A stretch of DNA of 64,000 bases from Bryobacteraceae bacterium (lineage in GTDB: Bacteria > Acidobacteriota > Terriglobia > Bryobacterales > Bryobacteraceae), in contig JABAQT010000004.1 in NCBI GenBank assembly GCA_019187195.1, forward strand, positions 29,233-93,232, written 5' to 3'. Made by a program: the position numbers and the translations under genes. How positions within the stretch are numbered: the stretch's first letter is position 1; every line of letters begins with the position of its first letter. Of this stretch, positions 17,310 through 25,630 are shown one piece after another. The notes beneath the pieces were generated by a model. That model was not told the DNA's origin. It made no database searches and saw only the letters and a list, made by a program, of their open reading frames with translations.

Positions 17310-20300
17310 ATGGCACGAATTCCGTTGATACTGGCAGTGTGCGCGGCGCTTGCTGTGCTCTCCGCGCAAACCATTGACACCAGCGTTCTGGGAGTTGTCA
17401 CTGATCCTTCGGGGGCAGTAATTGCCGGGGCTTCGGTGAGCGTCACCAGCAATGCGACGGGCGTGAAGCGTCCCGCCACAACCGGAGCGGACGGGCAGTA
17501 CGAGGTGCGGTACCTGGTGCCTGGCGAATACACGGTGGAGGTAACCGCGACGGGCTTCCGCGCGGCGCGCGCGGCCAACGTGGTGATTCAACTCAACCAG
17601 CAGGCGCGCATCGATTTTTCCATGAAAGTAGGCGAAGTGACCGAGGCCGTCGAGGTGACGGCGGCCACGCCGCTGTTGCAAACGGAGAACGCGACGCTGG
17701 GTGAGGTGGTCGGCGGCGAGCGTATCGTAAATCTGCCGTTGAATGGGCGCAATTTCACACAACTCGCGGCGCTGACACCGGGCGTGCGGGTGCAGGATCC
17801 GAACCTGTTTTCAGCCTCGACGGACGGGTCGCGCATTATTGCCAACGGGACACGCGCGGCGTGGCTGCAGGTGAATCTGGACGGGGTGACGATGGTGAAC
17901 AACCGGTCGAACTACATCAACCTGTACCCTTCGGTCGACGCGCTGCAGGAGTTCAAGGTTCAGACGGGCAACTACTCGGCCGAGTATGGCGGCAACGCGG
18001 GCGCCAACGTGAACCTGCAACTGCGGTCGGGGACGAATCAGTTTCACATGAGCGCGTTCGAGTTCTTCCGGAACGACAAGCTCGATGCGCGTAATCTGTT
18101 CCGCCCGGCTCCGTTTGCGAAGGACCTGTTGCGGAGGAATCAGTTCGGGGTGGTTTTCAGCGGGCCGGTAAGGCGGGACAAGACGTTCTTCATGGTGGAC
18201 TACGAAGGGGTGCGGTCATCGAGGGAATCGGCGGGGACGAATATCGTGATGACGGCGGCGCAGCGGGAGGGCGATTTTTCGGCCTACACCGGCGTGATTC
18301 GCGATCCGCTCAACAACAATACGCCGTTTGCGGGGAACGTCATCCCCGGCAACCGCGTCAACCCGGTCTCGATGAACCTGGTGAAGACCTACACGCCGCT
18401 TCCGAATACGGCGGGGACGGTGAACTACAGCGGAGTCAGCGTAGGACGGCTGGCGATGAACCAGGGCATTGTACGCCTGGATGAGTACATCTCGAACAAG
18501 GACCTGGTGTTCTTCCACTACATCTATTCGGCGCGCGAATTTCCGAACATCAACCTCAACCCGAACTTCCGCTACAACTCGACGTTTCCGAACGACTCGC
18601 TGGCCATCCAGCACGTGCACACCTTCAGCGGCAGTTTCCTGAACGAGGCGCGGTTCGGCTTCATCCGCGGCAACGTGTCGAAGCTGAGCCCGCGGGCGAA
18701 TTCGGACTTTACGATCGAATCGCTGGGGATACAGGGGCTGAAGGTGGGCGGTCCGAACGGCCGTCCCCTGCGCAAGGACGAGCAGGGGTTCCCGGTGATC
18801 AACACGGACGGGTTCATCTCGATGGGGGATAGCGAGGCGTCGTCGAACCTCGACAACTCGCGCACGTTCCAGTTCGTGGACAACGTGAGCCTCATCCGAG
18901 GGAAGCATTCGCTGAAGTTCGGTGGCGATGTGCGGCGCCTGCTGGACGACGCCACGACGAACAACTGGCCGTTTTCGCAGATCAATTTCACGGGTGATAT
19001 CGCGGGCTACTCGGGAGCGGCTTTCCTGCTGGGATACCCGCGCACGACACTGAGTCCCGAGGGGGTGCCGATTTCTGCGATCCGCCAGTGGCGGTACGGG
19101 CTTTACTTCCAGGACGACTGGAAGGCGACGTCCAACCTTACGCTCAATCTGGGGATGCGGTACGATCTGCCGGGGCAGCCGCACGAGATCAACGGCGTGA
19201 CACGGACTCTCCGTTTCGACCTCGATCCGAAGGGTCCGGTGCTGTGGCCGGAACCGGGCAAGGTGGAGGACATGTACCTGGGCGAATACAGGTATTTCGG
19301 ACCGCGGTTCGGCCTGGCCTACCGGTTGCCGAAGCGGACTGTCCTTCGCGGAGGGTACGGGATTTTCTATTCGGCGGCGCAGTTTGACAACATGAACATC
19401 CTTCAACTGAATCCGCCGAACGGAGGGTCGCTGACGGTGATCAATCCCGCGCTCGATCCGGTGGCGACGATTCAAAATCCGGTGCCGGCGGCGTTGTATC
19501 CGACGAATCCGATCTTCAACGTGGTTTCCGTCCCGATGGACCGGAAGCGGCGGAACGGCTACATGCAGAATTTCAACCTGCAGCTTTCGAAGGAGATATC
19601 GAGAAGCGACGTCCTCGAAGTTGGGTGGGTGGGGACGAAAGGAACCCACGTCGACACGAGTTTGAACAATTTCAACCAAGCGGAGCCCGGGACGGGGAGC
19701 GTCCAGTCCCGGCGGCCGTATCCCGCGTATGCGCGCATCCGGATGATTGCGCCTGACGGCAACACGGTTTACCACTCGCTGCAATCGCGGTTCGAGCACC
19801 GGCTGTCGAGCGGCCTGAGCGCGACGGTGGCTTATACATGGTCCAAGACCATTGACGACGCCGGTGAGACCATCAACGCGGGGGGTTGCGTGTGCCAGAA
19901 TCCGCGCAACCGCGGCAGGGCCGAGCGCGCTGCCAGCGTCTACGATCAGCGCCACCGCCTGGTGCTCGCCTATGTGTGGGAGTTGCCCTTCGCAAAACAA
20001 TGGAAGGGGCCGCAGGGATTTGTGCTGCACGGCTGGTCGTTCGGGGGCATTGTGACGTTGGCCAGCGGGCGGCCGTTCAACATCGTACAGAGCGGCGATA
20101 CTTGGAACGCGGATGCGCTATGGCCGCGTCCCAACACGGTACCGGGCGTCTCGCCGCGTCTGGATACGCGGACGGCGGATTTGTGGTTCAACACCGCGGC
20201 GTTTACGCGGTCGGTGACTTACGGCACGTCCGCGCGCAATCCCGTGGTGGGTCCGGGCCAGCACACGTTCGACCTATCCTTCTCGAAGGCATTCAAAGTG

Positions 20301-20471
20301 CCGGCGTGGGAAAATCACGCGGTGCTGTTCCGGGCGGAGATGTTCAACATCTTTAACACACCGCAACTGAACAACCCCGGCGGGACACTGGGGACGGGGA
20401 CGTTCGGACGCGTCACCAGCACGGCGGCGGACAACCGGCAGATTCAGTTCGCGCTGAAATATACATTCTGA
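17310..20471 (+). CDS. TonB-dependent receptor with N-terminal regulatory domain (Oar-like)
   Basis: A complete 1053-residue outer-membrane receptor. The start ATG has GAGGAGG 4 bases upstream. Residues 1-18 are a signal peptide ending SAQ. Residues about 22-100 are the CarboxypepD_reg domain (VTDPSGAVIAGASVSVTS). Residues about 110-230 are the plug (GGERIVNLPLNGRNFTQLAA, VDALQEFKVQTGNYSAEYGG). The rest is the beta-barrel, ending FALKYTF. The first barrel strand carries FHMSAFEFFRNDKLDARN, closely matching the other receptors here. The family imports bulky substrates across the outer membrane using TonB energy; in this phylum it is linked to glycan or peptide use. The downstream oxidoreductase and fucosidase fit a sugar substrate, which is inference. 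Confidence 0.95.
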   Translation: MARIPLILAVCAALAVLSAQTIDTSVLGVVTDPSGAVIAGASVSVTSNATGVKRPATTGADGQYEVRYLVPGEYTVEVTATGFRAARAANVVIQLNQQARIDFSMKVGEVTEAVEVTAATPLLQTENATLGEVVGGERIVNLPLNGRNFTQLAALTPGVRVQDPNLFSASTDGSRIIANGTRAAWLQVNLDGVTMVNNRSNYINLYPSVDALQEFKVQTGNYSAEYGGNAGANVNLQLRSGTNQFHMSAFEFFRNDKLDARNLFRPAPFAKDLLRRNQFGVVFSGPVRRDKTFFMVDYEGVRSSRESAGTNIVMTAAQREGDFSAYTGVIRDPLNNNTPFAGNVIPGNRVNPVSMNLVKTYTPLPNTAGTVNYSGVSVGRLAMNQGIVRLDEYISNKDLVFFHYIYSAREFPNINLNPNFRYNSTFPNDSLAIQHVHTFSGSFLNEARFGFIRGNVSKLSPRANSDFTIESLGIQGLKVGGPNGRPLRKDEQGFPVINTDGFISMGDSEASSNLDNSRTFQFVDNVSLIRGKHSLKFGGDVRRLLDDATTNNWPFSQINFTGDIAGYSGAAFLLGYPRTTLSPEGVPISAIRQWRYGLYFQDDWKATSNLTLNLGMRYDLPGQPHEINGVTRTLRFDLDPKGPVLWPEPGKVEDMYLGEYRYFGPRFGLAYRLPKRTVLRGGYGIFYSAAQFDNMNILQLNPPNGGSLTVINPALDPVATIQNPVPAALYPTNPIFNVVSVPMDRKRRNGYMQNFNLQLSKEISRSDVLEVGWVGTKGTHVDTSLNNFNQAEPGTGSVQSRRPYPAYARIRMIAPDGNTVYHSLQSRFEHRLSSGLSATVAYTWSKTIDDAGETINAGGCVCQNPRNRGRAERAASVYDQRHRLVLAYVWELPFAKQWKGPQGFVLHGWSFGGIVTLASGRPFNIVQSGDTWNADALWPRPNTVPGVSPRLDTRTADLWFNTAAFTRSVTYGTSARNPVVGPGQHTFDLSFSKAFKVPAWENHAVLFRAEMFNIFNTPQLNNPGGTLGTGTFGRVTSTAADNRQIQFALKYTF

Positions 20472-20525
20472 GCTTCGATTTTCGCGGGCGTTACTGGGGT
20501 ACCCTTTGTGAATGGGACCCAGGTA

Positions 20526-21590
20526 ATGAAACGAATAGCATTGCTCATTTTTCTGTTCGCCGGAACGGCGGCCGCGCAAGAGCCAACCATCGCCATTGTT
20601 GGCTTGAGGCATTCCCATGTGTGGGGACACTTCGGCACGATGCTGGCGGGCAAGCCGGCCCGCCTGGTGGGGATCGCGGAAACCGTGCCCGCCGTGATTG
20701 CGGAGGCCAAACGCAGGGGCGCGCCGGATTCGCTCTTTTACACGGACTTTGTGAAGATGCTCGACGAGCGCAAGCCGGCGATGGTGTGGGCGTTTGTGGA
20801 GAACAACCGGCATTTGGAAGTGGCGCAGGCATGCGCCGCGCGGAAGATACATGTGATCTTCGAAAAGCCGCTGGCGGCAAGCCTGGCCGGCGCGGAGCAG
20901 ATTCGCCAACTTGCGCGGCGGCATGGCATCTATGTAATGACGAACTACCAGATGGCGTGGTGGGGCTCCAATTACACGGCCAAACAGGTTGCCGATTCGG
21001 GCGTGATCGGGCAGGTGTGGCGGGTGCGCGGAATCGTGGGGCACGGCGGTCCGGGCGGCGGGCAAGGGGGATTGGGAAAGACGTTTTTCGACTGGCTGAC
21101 GGATCCCGTCAAGAACGGGGGTGGAGCGCTGATGGATTTCGGTTGTTACAACGCGCTGTGGAGTCTGTGGTACCTGGGCCGGCCGCTGAGCGTATACGCG
21201 ACGGCGAATCAATTGCGGCCGGGCGAGTTTCCGAAGGTGGAAGACACATCGGCAATGATTCTGAGGTACCGGAACGGGGTGGGGATCTTCGAGAACAGTT
21301 GGGACCTGCCGCGCGGGTTTCAGGATCTGGAGGTGTTCGGACGCGAGGGCAGCGTGAACATGGTGAACGGGAAGGTGGAAGTGCGCAAGGGGAAGGGGCC
21401 GGCGGAGGAGGCAGCCATCACGCCGCTGCCGGAGGAACGCTCCGAACCCGTTGCCTACATGGCGCACTGCATCCGGACGCGCCGTCCGCCGGAGGGACTG
21501 GTGGCGATAGACATCAATGTGGAAGTGGTGGAGATTATCGAAGCCGCGAAGCGGTCGATCAAGGAGGGCAGGGCGATCGCCCTGCAATAG
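20526..21590 (+). CDS. Gfo/Idh/MocA family oxidoreductase, exported
   Basis: A 354-residue NAD(P)-dependent sugar oxidoreductase. An in-frame GTG exists at 20508, but the ATG at 20526 begins the signal peptide MKRIALLIFLFAGTAAAQ, so I use it. A Rossmann fold follows (TIAIVGLRHSHVWGHFG), then the family hallmark EKPLAAS with the catalytic Lys, and the C-terminal alpha/beta dimer domain (GGALMDFGCYNALW). Family members oxidise or reduce sugars, inositols or biliverdin. It follows the TonB receptor by 54 bases on the same strand and may share its transcript. The export signal implies the cofactor is bound before translocation, or that folding occurs first. Confidence 0.88.
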   Translation: MKRIALLIFLFAGTAAAQEPTIAIVGLRHSHVWGHFGTMLAGKPARLVGIAETVPAVIAEAKRRGAPDSLFYTDFVKMLDERKPAMVWAFVENNRHLEVAQACAARKIHVIFEKPLAASLAGAEQIRQLARRHGIYVMTNYQMAWWGSNYTAKQVADSGVIGQVWRVRGIVGHGGPGGGQGGLGKTFFDWLTDPVKNGGGALMDFGCYNALWSLWYLGRPLSVYATANQLRPGEFPKVEDTSAMILRYRNGVGIFENSWDLPRGFQDLEVFGREGSVNMVNGKVEVRKGKGPAEEAAITPLPEERSEPVAYMAHCIRTRRPPEGLVAIDINVEVVEIIEAAKRSIKEGRAIALQ

Positions 21591-21645
21591 GGAGTACGGC
21601 GCGGAGGAGCGGCGCTTTCCACTACACTGAAGAGACGGTGGGAGT

Positions 21646-21734
21646 GCCCGGGTGGCGAAATCGGCAGACGCAAAGGACTTAAAATCCTTTTTCCGGCAAC
21701 GGGAGTGCGGGTTCAAGTCCCGCCCCGGGCACCA
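21646..21734 (+). tRNA. tRNA-Leu (anticodon UAA)
   Basis: The seven-pair acceptor stem is GCCCGGG (21646-21652) with CCCGGGC (21724-21730), followed by A and an encoded CCA (21732-21734). The anticodon stem AAGGA/TCCTT encloses CTTAAAA with anticodon TAA at 21680-21682. A long variable arm (CCGGCAACGGGAG region) makes it a class II tRNA, and GGTTCAAGTCC is the T arm. A TACACT hexamer at 21623-21628 is a possible -10 element. No integrase or att repeat is next to it. Confidence 0.97.
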
Positions 21735-21749
21735 ACGGCGAATGAGGAA

Positions 21750-23213
21750 TCAGCGGCTAAGTTTCAGCACCCACGCGGGCTGGCGCATCAGGTCTTCCGG
21801 CACATCCGGCAGTTCGACGGACACGCCCCCCTTCGCCGCTTTGAACTTCAGAGCGGCCGGTGAGCCGAGCAGCGTCACGGACTTCACTCCGGATATGTTC
21901 TTTACGTGGAAAGCGCGCCCCGGCCAGCGGGGCAGAATGGCGTAAACATTGTTCCCCCGGGATGTAAAGAACGCTTCGATACCCGCCTTGCCGGGCGCTG
22001 GTTTGGCGGCCAGTTTCGTGACGTCGTAGGAGGACTCGAATTCCTGGTTGTAATTGACCTTCGGCACCTCGCCTTCGCTCCACTGTCGAGTCTCTTTCCA
22101 GGGGCGCGTGCCGTAGATGCTCTCTCCGTTCACCTTGAGCCAGCCGCCGATTTGAACGAGGCGCTCTTCCATGACGACGGGGATCGTGCCGTCGGCGGAG
22201 GGGCCGATATCGAGCAGCAGGTTTCCACCACGGCTCACGAGGTCCACCAGCATGATCACCAGTTCACGGCCCGTGTGGTAGTGGTCCAGTCTTTCGGCGC
22301 GGTTGTAGCCGTAGCTGAAACCCATGCCGCGGCTCTCTTCCCATGGATGATCCATGCCGCTCATTCCGGGTGTATATTCAGTGGTCCAATAGCCGCCGTG
22401 TTTGTGGCGGGAGTCCTTTCCCCAGCGGTCGTTGATCACCACTTCGTCCTTCACGGGCGATTCGTTGAATAGCCAGGCGAGCAGTTCCGGGCTGTGCCAT
22501 TCCGAGGAGGGCAGGTCCCATTCGCCGTCGCTGAAGATGATGGAGGGCTGGTAGCGCGTGACCAGGTCCTTGAACTGCGGGGTCATGTGCTGGCGGATGT
22601 AGCGCTGTTTGGCGGAGAGCCACAGCGGGTTGTACCACTCGTAGAGCGAATAGTAGTAGCCCATGCGCAGTCCTTTTCGGCGGACCGCCGCGCTCAGGTC
22701 ACCGAGGAGGTCGCGCCGCGGACCTATCTCGACCGCGTTCCAGGGGCGGCCCCAGGTGGCGGAAGCCTCCCTGCTCGGCCAGAGGGCGAAGCCTTCGTGG
22801 TGTTTCGATGTCAGCACCACGTATTTCGCTCCAGAGCGCAAGAATACGGCGGCCCAATGGTCCGGATCAAACAACTCGGCGCGGAATTGCGAGGCGAAGT
22901 CCTGATAGGGATAGGCGGCTCCGTACATCTTCCGGTGGAAGGCCCATGTGCCGGTTTGAATAGCGTTCGCCTTGGGATCCTCTTTTCCGCGCGTCATGGC
23001 ATTCCAATACCATTCGGCGTAGGCGAGTTTGCCGGGTATTACGGGGGCATAGGCGGGAACGGAGTAGACTCCCCAGTGGATGAAGATGCCGAACTTGGCA
23101 TCGGAGAACCAGGCGGGGGTGGGGCGGCGGTCGATGGATTCCCAAGTGGGCTGATACTTCTGGGCGGGAAGGCCGAGGGCCGCCAGGGCGAACAGGGCGA
23201 GGAGTTGCTTCAT
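21750..23213 (-). CDS. Alpha-L-fucosidase, glycoside hydrolase family 29 (secreted)
   Basis: A 487-residue secreted enzyme starting at ATG 23213 with signal peptide MKQLLALFALAALGLPAQ; the open frame runs to 23285 without a better start. GH29 features: WFSDAKFGIFIHWGVYSVPAY near the N-terminus, YVVLTSKHHEGFALWPS, the catalytic-nucleophile strand IIFSDGEWDLP, and GGNLLLDIGPSADGTIP. A small beta-sandwich closes the protein. The enzyme removes alpha-linked fucose from plant or microbial glycans. It ends 16 bases from the tRNA 3' end and is convergent to it. It shares only family-level similarity with the second GH29 at 60945-62693. Confidence 0.93.
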   Translation of the reverse strand: MKQLLALFALAALGLPAQKYQPTWESIDRRPTPAWFSDAKFGIFIHWGVYSVPAYAPVIPGKLAYAEWYWNAMTRGKEDPKANAIQTGTWAFHRKMYGAAYPYQDFASQFRAELFDPDHWAAVFLRSGAKYVVLTSKHHEGFALWPSREASATWGRPWNAVEIGPRRDLLGDLSAAVRRKGLRMGYYYSLYEWYNPLWLSAKQRYIRQHMTPQFKDLVTRYQPSIIFSDGEWDLPSSEWHSPELLAWLFNESPVKDEVVINDRWGKDSRHKHGGYWTTEYTPGMSGMDHPWEESRGMGFSYGYNRAERLDHYHTGRELVIMLVDLVSRGGNLLLDIGPSADGTIPVVMEERLVQIGGWLKVNGESIYGTRPWKETRQWSEGEVPKVNYNQEFESSYDVTKLAAKPAPGKAGIEAFFTSRGNNVYAILPRWPGRAFHVKNISGVKSVTLLGSPAALKFKAAKGGVSVELPDVPEDLMRQPAWVLKLSR

Positions 23214-23250
23214 GGGGGTGAACACCTGGAGTTCATCATAGCGGGGCGGT

Positions 23251-25359
23251 CTACCGCCCGAGTGTCTTCGCCAGATACTCGACAATCACCTTCACCTCGG
23301 CATCGGATGCCTGCGCGCCGCGCGCGACCATGTTGCGCACGACGGTATCCCACTCCCGGGCATTCATGCGCCGGCTGGTCACCACCTCGATGGAATGGCA
23401 CCCCGTGCCGCAGGTCTTGTTCACCAGATCCCTGGCTCCTCCAGGCGGGAGCGACAAGGGAGCAAACGCGCCGACTTGCGGTTTGCCGCGGCGGGCGGCG
23501 GCGGCAGCGGCCACGGCTTTCGATACGGAGACGGGAAGCGGCTTGCGCGGGACATCGGGCAGGGCAAAGGCGACCAGGGTGTTGCTGATGCCGCCTCCGA
23601 GGAACCCGCCGCCTCCGGCGGCCATCAGGGCCACGTACTGCCGGCCGTCGCGGCCCATGTAGGTGATGGGGCTCGTGTGACCGCTGGCTTCGAGGTTCGC
23701 CTCCCATAGCAGCTTGCCGGTCTTCGATGCGAAGGCGTGGAAGCGGGAGTCATTCGTCGCGGCGATGAAGACGAGGCCGCCCGCGGTTGCGATGCTCCCG
23801 CCGAGATTCATCGAACCGGCGCCGTGTACACCGGCCGCCTCGAGCGAGGCGATGTGCCCCAGCGGGGAGCGCCAGGCGATTTCGCCCGCCGGGAGATCGA
23901 CGGCGACCAACTCCCCAAATGGCGGGTTCTGGCAGGGGATATGCGTATCGCGGTTCCAGAAGCGGGCATACGGCCCATAGGCTGACGTGCGCACGTAGCC
24001 GTCTCCGCGCTTTTCCATGTGCCCCCACTGAGCCACGTTCATGACGTTTACGAACAGCATTCCGAGTTGCGGATCCACGGACACGCCGCCCCAGTTTCCA
24101 CCGCCGAGGGTGCTGGGGAAGAAGAGCGCGTTGCCCTCGAGGGGGAGCGGCGTGTAGGGTACGCCAATCTTCATGTGATTTGTTTCAAACAATTCGCGGC
24201 AAAAACGCGCATGCTCCGGCGAGCGGTTGTACATCTCTTCGATGCGGAAGGTGTTCTTCGCAATCGGCGGCGGCTTCAGGGGGAACGGCTGGGTTTTCGA
24301 GGTTACTTCGCCGGGAATGGATGATTGCGGGACCTCGCGCTCCTCCATGCCGTACACGGGTTCTCCGGTAACGCGATCAAAGACGAACAGCAGGCCCATC
24401 TTGGTGATCTGCGCCACGGCCGGAATGACGCGCCCATCGCGGCGGATGTCGAACAGCGCGGGCGGCGCCGCAAGGTCATAGTCCCAGATGTCGTGATGGA
24501 CCAGTTGCTGATGCCATTTTCTGACGCCGGTTCGCGCATCGAGGGCGACCAGCGAGTTTCCATAAAGGTTGTCGCCAACGCGGTCGGCTCCATAGAAATC
24601 AGAAGTGGGCGAACCGAGCGGCGCGTAGACGATGCCGCGTTTGACATCCACGGTAAAGAAGCCCCACACGTTGGTTCCGGAGCGGTTTTTCCAGGCATCC
24701 CTCGGCCAGGTCTCCGCGCCCGGTTCGCCCGGATGCGGGACGGTGTGGAAGGTCCAGAGCAGTTTTCCGGTTCTGGCGTCCCAGCCGCGGATATCGCCGT
24801 AGGTTCCCGCCGAGGGGGCCCCCTCGCCGTTGCTGCTTCCGGTGATGACGACGTCACCAAAGACGGCGGGGGGCGATTGGAGAGCGTAGCGGCCATCCGG
24901 CAGGCCGTCCAGCATGCCTTTTTTCAGGTCCACGCGGCCCTCGTTTCCGAATCCGGGGGCGGGTTTGCCGGTGGTGACGTCGAGCGCCAGCAGCATGGGG
25001 CCATTGCCGGCGAACACGCGCGGATGCACTCCCTTCGCTCCCGGCCAATAGGCGAGCCCGCGTAGAGCCATGGGCGAAGCCTCGTATTTCCACAGGAGTT
25101 CGCCGGTTTCGGGCACCAGGGCGTAGACGCCGTCCGGCGCGGTGAAGTACATCACGCCGCCGGTGAGAATGGGGATCGCTTCCGATCCCGGTTTGTCCGT
25201 ACGAAACGTCCAGGCCGGCTGGAGGCGCGCGACATTGCCGGAATGAATCTGGCGCAGGGAGGAATAGCGCATGGCTCCGGGATCGTTTCCAAAGGTGGGC
25301 CATTCGGTCTGGGCGATGAGGAAGGCTGGGAATAGAATGAGGGCGAGAGCTCGAATCAC
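23251..25359 (-). CDS. PQQ-dependent dehydrogenase with C-terminal cytochrome c domain
   Basis: A 702-residue periplasmic quinoprotein. It starts at GTG 25359 with signal peptide IRALALILFPAFLIAQ. The beta-propeller carries WPTFGNDPGAMRYSSLRQI at its start, GDIRGWDARTGKLLWTFH, and other outer-strand Trp motifs of the membrane glucose/alcohol dehydrogenase type. The C-terminal 60 residues are a small cytochrome c domain; its haem motif is CGTGCH (residues 650-655), that is C-x3-CH rather than the usual C-x2-CH. PQQ dehydrogenases oxidise alcohols or sugars and pass electrons to cytochromes or quinone. No PQQ synthesis gene is in the window. Its 5' end is part of the nearby tandem duplication. 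Confidence 0.92.
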   Translation of the reverse strand: MIRALALILFPAFLIAQTEWPTFGNDPGAMRYSSLRQIHSGNVARLQPAWTFRTDKPGSEAIPILTGGVMYFTAPDGVYALVPETGELLWKYEASPMALRGLAYWPGAKGVHPRVFAGNGPMLLALDVTTGKPAPGFGNEGRVDLKKGMLDGLPDGRYALQSPPAVFGDVVITGSSNGEGAPSAGTYGDIRGWDARTGKLLWTFHTVPHPGEPGAETWPRDAWKNRSGTNVWGFFTVDVKRGIVYAPLGSPTSDFYGADRVGDNLYGNSLVALDARTGVRKWHQQLVHHDIWDYDLAAPPALFDIRRDGRVIPAVAQITKMGLLFVFDRVTGEPVYGMEEREVPQSSIPGEVTSKTQPFPLKPPPIAKNTFRIEEMYNRSPEHARFCRELFETNHMKIGVPYTPLPLEGNALFFPSTLGGGNWGGVSVDPQLGMLFVNVMNVAQWGHMEKRGDGYVRTSAYGPYARFWNRDTHIPCQNPPFGELVAVDLPAGEIAWRSPLGHIASLEAAGVHGAGSMNLGGSIATAGGLVFIAATNDSRFHAFASKTGKLLWEANLEASGHTSPITYMGRDGRQYVALMAAGGGGFLGGGISNTLVAFALPDVPRKPLPVSVSKAVAAAAAARRGKPQVGAFAPLSLPPGGARDLVNKTCGTGCHSIEVVTSRRMNAREWDTVVRNMVARGAQASDAEVKVIVEYLAKTLGR

Positions 25360-25404
25360 TCCCCTACTCTATCGCTCCGGCGGTGTGCGGGTCATAGTCC
25401 ACCC

Positions 25405-25563
25405 ATGGATGTCCGTGGAGTCCATTCCGTTGACCCTGATCGCGGTGGCCGCGCCCGCGCAACCGCGGCCGGGCACGGCCGCGCTATCGCATTATAGGCG
25501 TCACGTTTCCGCGCGCTTCCGGTGGTGACTTCATTCGAGCTTTCCGCGGGACCGCTCGAGGGG
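25405..25563 (+). pseudogene. Dead duplicate of the 5' end of the gene at 25631
   Basis: This copy keeps ATGGATGTCCGTGGAGTCC at 25405, then has lost eight bases of the signal-peptide region relative to the live copy, which breaks the frame. Small indels follow further on. A shifted frame still spells LTLIAVAAPAQPRPGT as in the live gene and then stops at 25526-25528. Only about 53 codons' worth are present, so it cannot encode a working protein. Confidence 0.85.
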
Positions 25564-25594
25564 AGAATGAGGGCGGGAGAATCACTTCCCTACT

Positions 25595-25624
25595 CTGACG
25601 CTCCGGCGGCATGCCGGTCATAAT
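25595..25624 (+). promoter_or_regulatory. Candidate promoter retained in the live repeat unit
   Basis: CTGACG (25595-25600) and CATAAT (25619-25624), 18 bases apart, lie 6 bases before the ATG at 25631; the message would be almost leaderless. In the dead unit the same places read CTATCG and CATAGT, so both hexamers have drifted there. Confidence 0.35.
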
Positions 25625-25630
25625 CTAGCC

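Noticed and set aside
21646..21734. The tRNA-Leu gene as an integration site of a mobile element.
   Set aside because: No integrase, no repeat of the tRNA 3' end and no foreign-looking block follow; the next gene is an ordinary fucosidase.
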